Assembly (NCBI GenBank): GCA_964019165.1
Contig: OZ025268.1
Coordinates: 13,040,359 to 13,104,358, forward strand
Direction of reading: 5' to 3'
Source: Mastigias papua
Lineage: Eukaryota > Cnidaria > Scyphozoa > Rhizostomeae > Mastigiidae
DNA length: 64,000 bases
A program made the position numbers and the translations under genes. Numbering within the stretch: the first letter of the stretch is position 1; every line of letters begins with the position of its first letter. Below are positions 48,168 to 59,567 of this stretch, piece after piece. The notes beneath the pieces are model-generated. The model did no database searches. It saw only the letters and a program-made list of their open reading frames with translations, and was not told where the DNA came from.

Positions 48168-49471
48168 ATGAGTTTAATAGAATTTCGACGGAGATGTGAA
48201 AAAATCGATCATATAGTTTCTAATCCTTATCTCCCAATACGTGCTGGTCAAAAAATATTTACACACTCTATATCAGGGGACGATTACATGTTAAATGATT
48301 GGTATTATGGTTACTATTATTTTGTTTTGGGTGTAAAAAAACCAGATGGATCTAATTATGCAGTTGCTGATAAACTCGCTATTGCTAGTGACTCCAGCTC
48401 ATTAATTAGAAAATTAGAAATTAAATCAAATGGTAAAGATCTTTATGACTCTGATGATTTAAATTATTATATGGTGACAAAGAATATATTAGAATACTCC
48501 TAACCATATGGTGACTCAGTTGCCGCAACTAGTCTGTTTTATCCAGATACAGTTCGAGGCACGAGTACTGATGAATTTACAACAAATGGTACTACGCATG
48601 CGGTTAAAAGTAGAAATGCCACATTTAATGAAAATTATAAAAAACGTGTAACAATAACAAACAATGGCGATATTCATTGTATTATTGAATTAAAAAATTG
48701 CGAATTTTTTTCTAATTTCTATAATCAAAGTATGCCCCCAAATAATTTAGATTTTCGTCTAACAGTGCCGTCAGATGACGTTATTATTCATAGGGCAGAT
48801 GGCACTGATGTTGCTGTTGTTACAATAAAAAACTTATGGTTATGTTATGATAAATTAACACTAAAAATCCAAGTGATAATGAAAAATTTATAAAAATGTT
48901 AAAAACACCAACAACCGTTACTTATCTTAAAGAAATTATTTATATTAACCCTGGTTTAAAACAGAAACAGTACTCATATCCAATTGTAAACAATATTTTA
49001 ATACCGAGACATCTAATCATTTTCTTTACACATACAGAAAATATTAACGATCAAACAAAAAATTCTTTTGAAAATAATACAAGTGATATGGGTATAGTGT
49101 CTGCGACGATTCGATTGAATAATAACACATATTTGCCATCCGACGTTTATGTTTGTGTAAATAAACCGGAGGTCGTTTATCGAAGTTTATTACAATATAT
49201 GAATCAAAAAACCCTAACACCTGTTTTTGTAGATTATGACTTATTTAAATCTACTTTCATGTATTTATATTTTGATATATATTCGAATATTTCAGACGTA
49301 TTAAAAGAAGGTAATAACAAAATTGAGTTCCGTTATATGCTGAATAATACCCCCGCTAAAGAATATAGCATTTACGCAATATTAATAGCAGAAAACACGT
49401 TTAAATTAAGCGTTATAAATAATAGAACTGAAATTATAAAACAATTTCAATTGATCTATATTATAATATAA
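48168..49471 (+). pseudogene. Major capsid protein (double jelly-roll), broken
   Basis: Starts MSLIEFRRRCEKIDHIVSNP, with IRAGQKIFTHSISGDDYMLN and LIRKLEIKSNGKDLYD. These are the N-terminal jelly-roll features of Polinton major capsid proteins. An in-frame TAA at 48501-48503 interrupts it. The same frame then continues to about 48890, and a frameshift leads to the C-terminal piece 48896-49471 (IPRHLIIFFTHTEN, FRYMLNN). The total of about 430 codons is within the size range of the family. Two breaks prevent expression. Confidence 0.88.
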
Positions 49472-49474
49472 GAG

Positions 49475-50323
49475 ATGTCATTATTACCAATTTTGTGAAA
49501 TTAACAAACAATCAAAAACAAAAATTAGTTAGAGCTTATAATAAAAGAGAAAATATTAATTTAAAAGTTAAATTATCAAATGAAAAAGATGGAAGTAGAA
49601 TTTATGTTACTAAAATCACAATATAATAAAATAATGACAGGTATGAAACCTGTAATTATGACATTTAATGAAACACATTATAAGTCTATAGATAAAGACA
49701 CACGTAAAGGCGGAAATTTGTTATCAAGCATGTTACCCGCTTTAACTAAGATTGCAAGCAAGGCGGCACCAGTTTTAACAAAAACTGTCCTGCCTGGATT
49801 GGCTACCGGGCTGGCATCTGCCAAGGGAGTTTAGGGATAGACAGTTTGTTTTCAGGCAAAGGTATTGATGGAGAAACTGGAGATATTATAAAAGCGCTTG
49901 CTGTTATTGAGACTGAGTTGAATAAACTTAGCAAAAGTCAAAAACAAAAATTTGATCAAGTTATGATGACTGGTAATGGCGAAATGTCGGGGGGCTTCTT
50001 ATCGACACTTTTGGGGAGTATTGGCATCCCAATTATTCTTAAAGCATTAACAGGATCGGGACTTCATAATACGCCATATGATACATCATCTTACAAAACA
50101 CATCGACAAAACCACCAATCCCATAAAATTAACCAGTTGTAAAACAACCTGAAGGCACTGCTATAAATAATTGGGAGCCTTACAAGTAACCACCATTTTA
50201 CGACAATTATGATATTCAAGGTGTTGGATTAAAAAAAAAAGATAAAAGAAAAATCATGGAGAGGGAATAATTTTTGGCAAGAACAGCCCTTTTCGTAATA
50301 TACCATTACTAAATATCCTCTTT
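49475..50323 (+). pseudogene. pX-like membrane/core virion protein, broken
   Basis: After TATTATAATATAAGAG the gene opens at 49475 but shifts frame at once. LTNNQKQKLVRAYNKRENIN lies at 49499-49560, GGNLLSSMLPALTKIASKAA at 49710-49770 (stop 49832), GGFLSTLLGSIGIPIILKAL at 49987-50050 (stop 50140), and NSPFRNIPLLNILF just before 50323. The opening basic segment, two hydrophobic Gly/Ala/Leu helices and the final NSPF box are typical of the polinton protein compared with adenovirus pX/pVI. It lies directly between capsid and protease. Confidence 0.7.
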
Positions 50324-50379
50324 TAAAATTTAAAGACAGTTCAACGAGTAATGTTTATTTACAGAAATGGATTGATCAT

Positions 50380-50775
50380 ATGAATATAAATGACAGATTT
50401 GGGCGTGTTTATGCCAAAGACCAATTAACAACTGATATGATAAAAAATAATAAATTTTATATTATAAATTTAGATGATTTTAATTCACCAACAAACGGTA
50501 CACATTGGACTGCTTTTTATTATAATCAAAATAAAATTCAATATTTTCATAGTTACGGATTAAAACCCCCTCAATTTGTAACCCAATTTTCATATACATA
50601 TAATAGCAGTCAATTCCAGTCTTATCATTCCAAGGCGTGTAGTTATTATTGTTTATATTTTATTTATCATCGATATCACGGTCTTTCATATTATGATATT
50701 ATAGAACGATTTTCGTTGGTTGATTTAGAATATAACCTAAAATTGATTATAGATTTCTTTAACAATTATAATTAA
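50380..50775 (+). CDS. Adenain-type cysteine protease, altered active site
   Basis: A 131-residue frame; coding may begin upstream near 50330. GRVYAKDQL, NGTHWTAFYYNQ (catalytic His42), IQYFHSYGLKPP and HSKACSYYCLYF (Cys87) match the adenovirus protease fold used by Polintons to mature virions. Family members usually have YFDSFG; here His57 stands where the triad Asp is expected, and the residue after Cys87 is Ser instead of Gly. Both changes need one base each. Likely inactive. Confidence 0.8.
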   Translation: MNINDRFGRVYAKDQLTTDMIKNNKFYIINLDDFNSPTNGTHWTAFYYNQNKIQYFHSYGLKPPQFVTQFSYTYNSSQFQSYHSKACSYYCLYFIYHRYHGLSYYDIIERFSLVDLEYNLKLIIDFFNNYN

Positions 50776-50783
50776 TTATATAT

Positions 50784-51767
50784 ATGGGTATTTTAGATGG
50801 CGCAAATAAAATTCATCATTCAGATGAGTTTCATAAAAAACGTGAAAATATAAATATGCACGGTAGGTCTATTGATAATCTAAAAACTATATGTATGAAT
50901 GATTCATCAACATATTTGAGATAGGCCATAAATATGGAATGACTGTTAAATTACACATATTTACAATTATCAGAGACCCTTTTTTGGGAATATTACCAAA
51001 GAGCAACTGCTTTTTATAAAATCGATACAGCAAATACTCATGAAGTAACTTTTGATACCACGAGAAAAGTGTCTAAACTGTTCGATCAGTCTTTAAGTCA
51101 AGATGACGCCGTACAGACAACTGCTAATTTGCAACCAACATTATTCACAAAAGCAAATCGTGTAAATAAAAGATATTATTTAGAGTTCAATGGTTCACAG
51201 CGCATGATATCAGATATTAATTTAAATCCAGGATCTGGAGAAGAAGATATAGTAAATAGTTTTATTGTATATAAAATATCACAATTTGGTGGCACTTATT
51301 GGACGAGATGTGGTCTGTTTGGACATGATAATTCAGCGTTCGATAAATTTATTAGTTTTAGCCCTAGTGGAGATTTAATTGTCTATGCTATAACAAATGA
51401 TCATGTTGTGATTGGTGAAAATGCTACAAATGGACGGTCACCAATTGCACCATATAAAACAAAGGCAAATGCTGGTGAGTTAAATAAGTGGGTTTGCCTA
51501 AGCGTGCATTGGAATCTTCCTTCTGAAACATCTTATGTTTATTGTAATGGACAGAAATTAAGTAGCTTTTCAAGCCGCTCAAGTTTAGGATCAACCTAAC
51601 TGACCTGTGGAGATATAAATCCTAATTCTATTGCCCCTTTTTACGGCGATATCGCTTGTTTCTTGTTGTATAAAAATCATCGTATGGATCAACGTGATAT
51701 TAAATTACATCATCATGTATTATGCTCAAAATGGTATAATATAGATCATGATCCTATAACATTCTAA
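50784..51767 (+). pseudogene. LamG/concanavalin-like surface protein, broken
   Basis: Starts MGILDGANKIHHSDEFHKKR after TTAATTATATAT. The first part has stops to about 51060. 51069-51599 is open (YYLEFNGSQRMISDINLNPG, GLFGHDNSAFDKFISFSP, NKWVCLSVHWNLPS, YVYCNGQKL). After a stop at 51597 the frame continues (LTCGDINPNSIAPFYGDIAC) to 51767. The pattern is that of a LamG-type jelly roll, a carbohydrate- or protein-binding fold, and I recall such genes next to capsid genes in cnidarian-type Polintons. Probable spike or attachment role is an inference. Confidence 0.65.
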
Positions 51768-51890
51768 TTTATTATATAGAATGAGACACACTATAATATA
51801 TGTTATAAAAAAATGATTTATGAAATGACTTTCCCAATTATTTATTTGATGATAATACATAAATTGTATGAATTATTATAATATATATTA
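51768..51890. other. Spacer between LamG-like and fibre-like genes
   Basis: A short ATG at 51781 after TTATTATATAGA opens only 12 codons, probably a decayed small gene. The spacer ends in the palindromic motif of the next gene. Confidence 0.4.
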
Positions 51891-51891
51891 T
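51876..51891 (+). promoter_or_regulatory. Palindromic start-proximal motif, fibre-like gene
   Basis: TATAATATATATTATA is a perfect 16-bp palindrome that ends at, or overlaps by a base, the ATG at 51892. Confidence 0.6.
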
Positions 51892-54075
51892 ATGGGATAT
51901 TATGATGGTGTTATTCATGATGATAAAAATGAAGATCAAATTAAATTTTAACTCACAGATTTTCATCTTTTGAATAATGTTTTGCATATAAATAAAAACT
52001 TAAAGTTTATTTTACACGCCTCACAATACAGTGATAAGTTTACAATAATGAACGACGTTTTGGATCTGAATAAAAATAAAATTGAGATTAATCCTAAATC
52101 TATTGTGAAAATTGATTCATCCGGGGCACCACAAGGTACTATAATGGTGGATAATGATGATAAATTGAAATTAAATTATAACACTGATTTCTTCACAGAC
52201 TATAATTTTAGTTTATGGTTGAATATCGGGCCTGGTCTGACGAGAAATTCAGATAATGAAATTACAATAGCGTTGGCTCAGTGTAATTTAAAGTTTATTA
52301 ATAACCAGTTGTGTTTGGATATGAACGCGATGATTGATGATTTTAATTGTATCAAATTAGATGATAAACAACGGTTAAGGCTCGATTATAGCGCAGATGA
52401 CTTTATGAAAGATTCAACTGGAAAATTATATCTAAAACTGGATAATAAACATATTGTGAGAACAATAAATGGATTGAAGATAAATATCGATAATGACACA
52501 ATCCGATATGATTCTAACAGTAATAAATTAATATCAAGTATTGATAAATATTTGGGGTTGTTTGGCCAAATAAATACAGGGGATATATATCTAGACTCTA
52601 ATAAAAAAATGCTATTAAATATTAACAATTACGTTGATGACCATCCGCTATCAACAATTGTTATGAATACACAAAATAAAATATCGGTTAATATTACAGA
52701 CCAGGCTTCAGGAGAAATTTATCTAGATAGGTCCCACATTTTATCCTGATTCAAATGGGAGATTTTATTTGAATATTAATGAAAACCACGGTTTTAATTG
52801 GAATAATTATAAATTGAATTTAAACATTTCACCCCTTTAATTTTTAAAGATAAAAAATTAACATTGGATTATACCACATATTTCAAACTAACAAATAACG
52901 AGTTAGATATAGATATTACAAAGTTAAAAACAGATATTGTTGTACCTAAACAAAATGAAGGTATAAAGTTAAATCACGATGGTACAGTATAAATTGATCG
53001 TAATGTGATGACAAGTCTTATTAATGTGAGTAGTCTTTCAGGATTGAAAATTGTAGGAAATCAATTAATCGTTGATGAAAATATGATGAGTAAAAATTTA
53101 ATACGTTTAGATTCTAACTCGAGTTTAAAAAGACGAGCAAACAACTTCTACTAGATCGTTTACGACAGAACTAGCATCGACGCAGATTTTGTGTCGGGAA
53201 ATTTAATGGTAAAATCGAGTTATACTCCAAGTATTGTGAAAGAAACATATATTAAAAATAGAATAGTAAATGAGTCATGTTATAAAGATAACAATAAATA
53301 TTTCGGTGAGTGTATTCTAAAACGATGTTCATTATGTTATTGGAATTTAGATGATCTCTCATGTGTTGATAAAACAATTAGCACTTCAGTTTACATCAAT
53401 AAATTCCAAAATTATAAATACAAACATAATGATTTTTACTATTTTATAACAGAAAACAACCCAAGGTTTCATTATAAACATTACTCATTTTTGACATTCT
53501 CTGAGGTCGTGACTGATAATTATATCTATTTTAATAATACAAATCAAATAATTAAATACACTGATATTTTCAATAAAAAAACAGAATTAGAATCTTTCGT
53601 GTTTAATTTTGTGGTTGAACCTGAAAAAAAGACATTTGATATTAACTCAACACTCCTTCAAATTGGAAGCGATAATTATATAAAAATATTGTATAATAAC
53701 CAGGGAATTATTATAAAAATCGGTGACATGTATGAATCATATCCTTCTGGTTATGTTAATGAAATTTTAATACCAACATCTCTATCATTATTAAATAGTT
53801 AAAATGTAATATCAATATATTGTGGTAATATAAATAATGTAAATATAGCAAAAATCATTGTTTTTGTAAATAGTAATAAAATATATGAACGGTCATTATA
53901 CATATATAATTCAACAATATTTACACATCAATATCATGATATTTATTTAAGTAATAATCATGACTATACACAATCGTTCAATGGAAAATTTTATCATTAT
54001 AGCATGGTGCAAAATATAACCGAATCTGAAGCATTAAATCTTCATGAGTATTACAAATATATCCATAATGTATAA
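51892..54075 (+). pseudogene. Fibre-like protein with repeated shaft motifs and LamG-like end
   Basis: Starts MGYYDGVIHDDKNEDQIKF (stop 51949). The open piece 51970-52749 and following fragments to about 53150 consist of short repeating strands with alternating hydrophobics (GKLYLKLDNKHIV, NGLKINIDNDTIRY, NKISVNITDQASGEIYLD), resembling the beta-spiral repeats of adenovirus fibre shafts. The C-terminal third (53191-53802, and to 54075 with MVQNITESEALNLHEYYKY) looks like a LamG-type domain and would form the head. At least five stops or shifts. Fibres bind host receptors; that role here is an inference from architecture. Confidence 0.6.
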
Positions 54076-54080
54076 TAAAT

Positions 54081-54096
54081 TATAATATATATTATA
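54081..54096 (+). promoter_or_regulatory. Palindromic start-proximal motif
   Basis: TATAATATATATTATA, the same 16-bp palindrome as before the fibre-like gene, abuts the ATG at 54097. Confidence 0.65.
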
Positions 54097-54537
54097 ATGG
54101 ATTCCCTTAGACGAGTTATTAAATTTATAAATGATAATTTATGTTTATTTGAGGATAAATATAAAGACATAGGTCGAAATGTATTAAAAGCAGCCATAGC
54201 TAATAAATATTTATTAGCTGTTTATCTAAACATTAAAAATATAACCGTAAATCAAATCATGATAGAAAACGAATATGATATTGGCTTAATCGGCCCAGGT
54301 CACACGTGTCTTACATCGATCTGTGAGAAATTATGCCCCAATCGAGTATGTCACTTACATTCAATATGTCATGACGTGTATGGTAGGATTCTTTTAACGT
54401 ATGGAGTGGGTCGTTGATATGTTTATATGTTAAACGCTCCAAATTGGATGAAAAAGTCACCTTTTTTCGGTCATATCAGTGGTTTAATGTATTCTATTTA
54501 CTATACTATAAGGTATTACCGTGAATATAAAAATTAA
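54097..54537 (+). pseudogene. Unknown Cys/His-containing small protein, one stop
   Basis: 106 residues to an in-frame TGA (54415-54417), then the same frame continues to 54537 (AYVYML-type region, HISGLMYSIYY). Features: a helical N-terminus (MDSLRRVIKFINDNLCLFED), LIGPGHTCLTSICEKLCPN and HLHSICHDVYGRILLTYGVG. The HD pair and cysteines could suggest an enzyme, but I do not recognise the family. It ends overlapping the 3' end of the convergent minus-strand gene by 32 bases. Confidence 0.55.
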
Positions 54538-55060
54538 TATTTTCTTTTATTTTATTCCACATGATTAAATAATCGTTTAATTTACGAATATTGTTATGAA
54601 TTTTAATACCATTACATTGTTTATAATGTAAAATATCAATATATATCTGTTTGATAATATATTTTATGCTCAATTTTTTAACATTATTATCTTGTTCCCA
54701 TTGATGTATTTTATTGTAATAACCCAAAATAATGTATTTTTGATAGTCATTCATAAATATATTATATTTTGTGCTAATTTCATTTATTGTGTTTAATATA
54801 TAATATTTTTGATGATAAACCGATTGTTTTTTATACCTTTCCATGGGCAATAAATCAGAATTATAATATTTTATTAATCGCGCACAATTTATACAGTATT
54901 TTCCGTTTTCATGAATTATGTAATCCGTCACTTTACAATAAATACAATTATCATAACATTTTGTAATTTTGTATTGTGGTTGTTTTAAATATCTATCACA
55001 GTATAAACAATATGATTGATTCATTTTTATGAATCGAATATGGATTTCACGATTACACAT
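54506..55060 (-). CDS. Zinc-ribbon protein, possibly VLTF3-like transcription factor
   Basis: A 184-residue open gene whose start is preceded by an AT-rich motif (55061-55080). CxxC pairs at residues 18-21, 39-42 and 56-59 suggest two zinc ribbons, followed by a helical region (YKKQSVYHQKYYILNTINEI, IKYIIKQIYIDIL). Poxvirus-type late transcription factor 3 homologues have this order, zinc site then a helical YKR-HF-like region, and occur in some Polinton relatives. The match is suggestive, not firm. If right, it could drive late genes through the AT-rich motif. Confidence 0.55.
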   Translation of the reverse strand: MCNREIHIRFIKMNQSYCLYCDRYLKQPQYKITKCYDNCIYCKVTDYIIHENGKYCINCARLIKYYNSDLLPMERYKKQSVYHQKYYILNTINEISTKYNIFMNDYQKYIILGYYNKIHQWEQDNNVKKLSIKYIIKQIYIDILHYKQCNGIKIHNNIRKLNDYLIMWNKIKENINFYIHGNTL

Positions 55061-55080
55061 TTATAATATATGTATATATT
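55061..55080 (-). promoter_or_regulatory. Start-proximal motif, minus-strand zinc-ribbon gene
   Basis: On the minus strand TATATACATATATTATAA abuts the ATG at 55060. It shows that the motif is used on both strands. Confidence 0.5.
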
Positions 55081-56329
55081 ATTTTTGTAATAGAATTTTT
55101 CTAATAAATTCTCGACAATTTTTATATGAAATTGCGTATATATTATTACTTAAATAAAGATCATATAAATTGATATAATTTTTATATATATACTTTAAAC
55201 ATTTTATACTATCGTTTATGATAACAATATTAAAAATATCTCTATCGATGGACATATTATATTTCTTTTGAAAATATTTGAAATAATTCAATTTATCATA
55301 TTTTGCACATTCAATCATTATATCAGAACCAATTGGACATCCTTTATCAAAAATGTATTTTGTGACATTTGTTTTTTTATTATGAATTGTGTGTTTTAAT
55401 ATATCATCATCTAAATTTATAATACCATTTTCATATAAATATTTAACAGTTTGTAAATCACAGTATTTTACAGCCATTATTGAGACATATTCATCACATG
55501 GACAGTTATTTTCAACCAAATATTTAATACGATCATATTTATTATTTTCAAGTGCTCTTTGAAGTGTGTTGTTATTCCAATCAGGACCATTTTCGTGAGC
55601 ATATTTTAAGCATTCTAATGAACCATCTTTTAATACACAATGAGTGCAAGTTGAATAATCAAATGGTAATTTCAATTGTTCATGAACATATTTAAAGATT
55701 TCTAAATCACCAGTACAAGCGGCTTCATTAATCATTTCAATTTCGATTGGACAATGATTTTCATACGCATATTCTAAACATTTAATATTTTTATTTTTAG
55801 TATCCATATTTATCGTTTCTTTGTCCCATAGACAACCGTTTTCATGAGCATCATTTAAACAATATAAATGATCATATTCAGCTGCAATTTCACATGTCCT
55901 CTTATCCCATGGACAATTATTTTCATGTAAATATGTTAAGATATCTAGTGAATCGCTTTCACATGCAAATGCACATGTTTTTTCATTACATTTATCACCA
56001 TTTTCATGAGCATATTTTAAACATTCCAAATGACCATTTTCTGCTGCTATATAACAAATACCATCCATTGTATATCCATTTTCACGAGCTTTTTTTAAAC
56101 ATTCTAAATGACCATGCTCAGCTGCGCTTTTTGCTTCATCATAATTATATTGTGATTTATCTTTAATTAAATTTTTAAGGCATTTCTTATATCCGTATTT
56201 GCCTACTGAAATTTTGCAAGTGAAACAATTTATGCTCATCTTATATAATTTATTATAGTGATATTTCTTTAAGCCATTTAAACGCACCTCAATTTCTATA
56301 TTATTTTTTCGCAAATATATTTTACACAT
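55079..56329 (-). CDS. Ankyrin-like repeat protein A
   Basis: A 416-residue intact gene. After an N-terminal region with CFTCKISVGKYGYKKC, about 12 repeats of the form HLECLKYAHENGCPWD follow, decaying toward the C-terminus (ECAKYDKLNYFKYFQKKYNM). It belongs to the same repeat class as the left-end gene. It is probably a binding scaffold; host targets are unknown. It overlaps the 3' end of the upstream ankyrin fragment. Confidence 0.8.
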   Translation of the reverse strand: MCKIYLRKNNIEIEVRLNGLKKYHYNKLYKMSINCFTCKISVGKYGYKKCLKNLIKDKSQYNYDEAKSAAEHGHLECLKKARENGYTMDGICYIAAENGHLECLKYAHENGDKCNEKTCAFACESDSLDILTYLHENNCPWDKRTCEIAAEYDHLYCLNDAHENGCLWDKETINMDTKNKNIKCLEYAYENHCPIEIEMINEAACTGDLEIFKYVHEQLKLPFDYSTCTHCVLKDGSLECLKYAHENGPDWNNNTLQRALENNKYDRIKYLVENNCPCDEYVSIMAVKYCDLQTVKYLYENGIINLDDDILKHTIHNKKTNVTKYIFDKGCPIGSDIMIECAKYDKLNYFKYFQKKYNMSIDRDIFNIVIINDSIKCLKYIYKNYINLYDLYLSNNIYAISYKNCREFIRKILLQK

Positions 56330-56335
56330 TTTTTA

Positions 56336-56870
56336 TGACCCCTCTTTTTTGCTATTTTATACACATCATTAATTGTATATTTAATAAATCCTAAAATAAA
56401 ATTCGGTTCTTCATGATTATAACATGGATCAAACTCACCCATCAATGATTTATAACATTGATGTTCGTGAGCATATTTTAAAATTTCTAAATGACCATAT
56501 TTTGCTGCTTTATAATATGTTTCATAATCCCATAGACATCCATTTTCATGAGCATATTTGAGACAATCTAAATGACAATTTTTAGCTGCATATGCGCAAG
56601 TGTCCTCATCCCATGGACAACCGTTTTCATGAGCATATTTTAGGCATTCTAAATGACCATATTTTGCCGCATATGCGCAAGTGTCTTCGTCCCATGGACA
56701 CCCATTTTCATGAGCATATTTTAAACATTCTAAATGACCATATTTCGCAGCATATTCGCAAATGTCTTCGTCCCATGGCTTATTATTTTTGTGAAGATAT
56801 TTTAGACATTCTAAATCACCATTTTTTACAGCGCTTGAACAAGTATTTTTTCATGTATATATATATTTTA
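56336..56870 (-). pseudogene. Ankyrin-like repeat fragment between genes A and B
   Basis: Minus-strand ATG at about 56854 opens MKKYLFKRCKKW and stops. In another frame, six units (NGDLECLKYLHKNNKPWDED, then YGHLECLKYAHENGCPWDED) run to about 56340. The two middle units are nearly identical, pointing to recent unit duplication. Confidence 0.65.
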
Positions 56871-56906
56871 CTATATATTTTTTCATACATAAAACACACA
56901 AAATTA

Positions 56907-58229
56907 TCATAAAAATTTTATATATTGAAGACAATCTTTAATATCAATATCATTACCCGGTTTAATATTCTTTAATGTTTTACGTTTATCATAATCACAT
57001 CCATTTTCAATAGCATATACCATCGTTTTATAATTCCCGTTCTTAATAGCATTATAAACAGTCATTTTACCCCATAGACAACCATTTTCATGAGCATATT
57101 TGAGACATTCTAACTCACCTTTTTCAGCCGCATTTACACATGTTAATTTATCCCACGGACATCCATTTCCGTGAGCATATTTTAAACATTCTAAATGGCC
57201 TTTTACACTCGCAATTGAACATGTGTTTTCATCCCACGCACATCCATTTTCATGAAGATATTTTGAACATTCTATATAACCATTTGTAACTGTATACATA
57301 ATCATCTGTTTACTACATTTGTATAATTTACAACCGTTTTCATGAGCATATTTTAAACATTCTAAATGGCCATTTTTAGCCGCTTCTAAACATGTTGATA
57401 TTTTCCATCAACATTTGTTTTCATGAGCATATTTTAAACAGTCTAAATACCCATTTTTAGCCGCATATTCGCAAACACGATCATCCCAAGAACAACCGTT
57501 TTCATGAGCATATTTTAAACATTCTAAATCTCCATTCTTTGCTGCAATTGAACATGTTTCTTCATTTCACGGACAGCCATTTTCGTGAGGATATTTTAAA
57601 CGTTCTAATTGCCCTTTCTCGGCTGCGATATTACATGTATTTTCATCCCATGGAAAACCATTTTCGTGAGCATATTTTAAAGATTCTAAATTACCCTTAC
57701 AGGCAGCATTTTCACAAATATAATCACTCCAAGGACATCCATTTTCATGAGTATATTTTAAACATTCAACATGACCATTCACAGCTGCTATTGCACAGGT
57801 ATATTCATCCCATGGACAGCCATTTTCGTGAGCATATTTTAAACATTCTAAATTACCTTTAAAAGTTCCATTTGCTATTGTTTCCCTATTCCACGGACAG
57901 CCATTTTCATGAGCATATTTTAAACATTCTAAATGATTAAATTGAGCTGCCACATTACAAACTTCCTCATTCCATGGATATACTTTTTCATGTAAATATT
58001 TTAAACAACCTAATTGACCATATTTAGATGCTATTATACAATTATCCATATTTTCTGAATCATCAAAATAATCATTATTTTTATGAATATATCTTAAACA
58101 TTCTAGATGTCCGTGCCGTATTGCAACATTTGGTATCACCATATAACAACACATTTGGTGCTCGATATTTTTTGGTACTTTTTTAACATTATCAATTTTT
58201 CTCATCGACAACCACTGTAATGAAAACAT
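56907..58229 (-). pseudogene. Ankyrin-like repeat protein B with two in-frame TGA stops
   Basis: ATG at 58229 (MFSLQWLSMRKIDNVKKVP), preceded by TATAATTATATAAGAG. One frame of 441 codons ends at 56907, interrupted only by TGA at 57567-57569 and 57408-57410. About 13 repeats of the LECLKYAHENGCPW type. It lies just inside the right TIR, mirroring the left-end ankyrin gene. At 57567 the TGA replaces the Trp expected in the repeat. Confidence 0.75.
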
Positions 58230-58270
58230 CTCTTATATAATTATACATAGATAATATTTTTTAAGCCAAT

Positions 58271-59567
58271 TTTTAATTCACCATAGAATGATACCAAACT
58301 ATTTTATAAATCGTAATCATCAGTGAATACACAGCTGTAAAAAAAATGACGAAAACAGGGTAATATGATATAACCAACAGTTGTAAATCACTCCATGACA
58401 CCATAATTATTGGTTATTCAACGCCAATTTAATTTAGGCCTATAATTAATGGACTATGATTTATGGCCCATTTTAATTGTTCTGTAATGTAAAATCATTA
58501 TATTTCCAATAATTAACCTTTCTATTTTTTATACAAGCTCTGCCCCAATAAATTATGGGCTAATAAACATAACTATTAATAGATACTAATAAAATTTAAT
58601 ATTACCCAATATTAATGATTATTTTAAAAATCAATTTATGCTTCCCACTCCTAGCTTCTTGCTCCCAATAAGTATCACCCATAAAATGAGAACCATTTAA
58701 TATTTTTCTATTTTATACAAGCTCCGCCCAATAAATTATGGCTATTAAACATAATTATTAATAGATACTAATAAAATTTAATATTACCCAATATTAATGA
58801 TTATTTTAAAAATCAATTTATGTTTCCCACTCCTAGCTTCTTGCGCCCAATAAGTATCACCCATAAAATGAGAACCATTTAATATTTTTCTATTTCATAC
58901 AAGCTCCGCCCAATAAATCATGGCTATTAAACATAATTATTAATAGATACTAATAAAATTCAATATTACCCAATATTAATAATTATTTTAATAATCAATT
59001 TATGTTTCCCACTCCTAGATTCTTGCGCCCAATAAGAATCGTCCATAAATTTCGACCCATTTAATACACTATAATTTATGGCCCAATTATTAACGGTGTG
59101 GTCATTTTACCCAAGGAGAGTTTTTTTTAAAATTATTTCATCCTTATTATTCCATTGTAAATCACCATTTTTTTTAAATATTCTCCAATACATTATTCCC
59201 AACATATTTCTCCATTTTTCCATACTACTCCATCTAATTCATTAAAAACTCTCATTCATATATTCCATTTAAAATTCTCATTCTTATATTCCATTTAAAA
59301 TTCTCAGTCTCATATACCATTTCTCATAACCATTTCATTAATTCATTCAATCACTCTATTTAATCACACCATTCAATCACTTTATTAAATCACACCACAC
59401 AATCACACCATTCAACTACACTCCATCAACCAATACCCCCACTCATTAACCCCACACCACAATAACATCTCTTTATTACATTAAATAATTCCATGAATAA
59501 TTTCCAACCTACTCTCCAACACTTGCACCAGTAATTTGTACCAAACTTCCTGGTTTACATTGTATAT
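58271..59567. repeat. Right terminal inverted repeat of the Polinton
   Basis: 1297 bp, matching 33209-34534 reversed. It has three ~181-bp units (two in the left TIR) and three 26-bp units (about eleven in the left TIR), so the two TIRs have drifted in length. No coding capacity. Confidence 0.95.
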
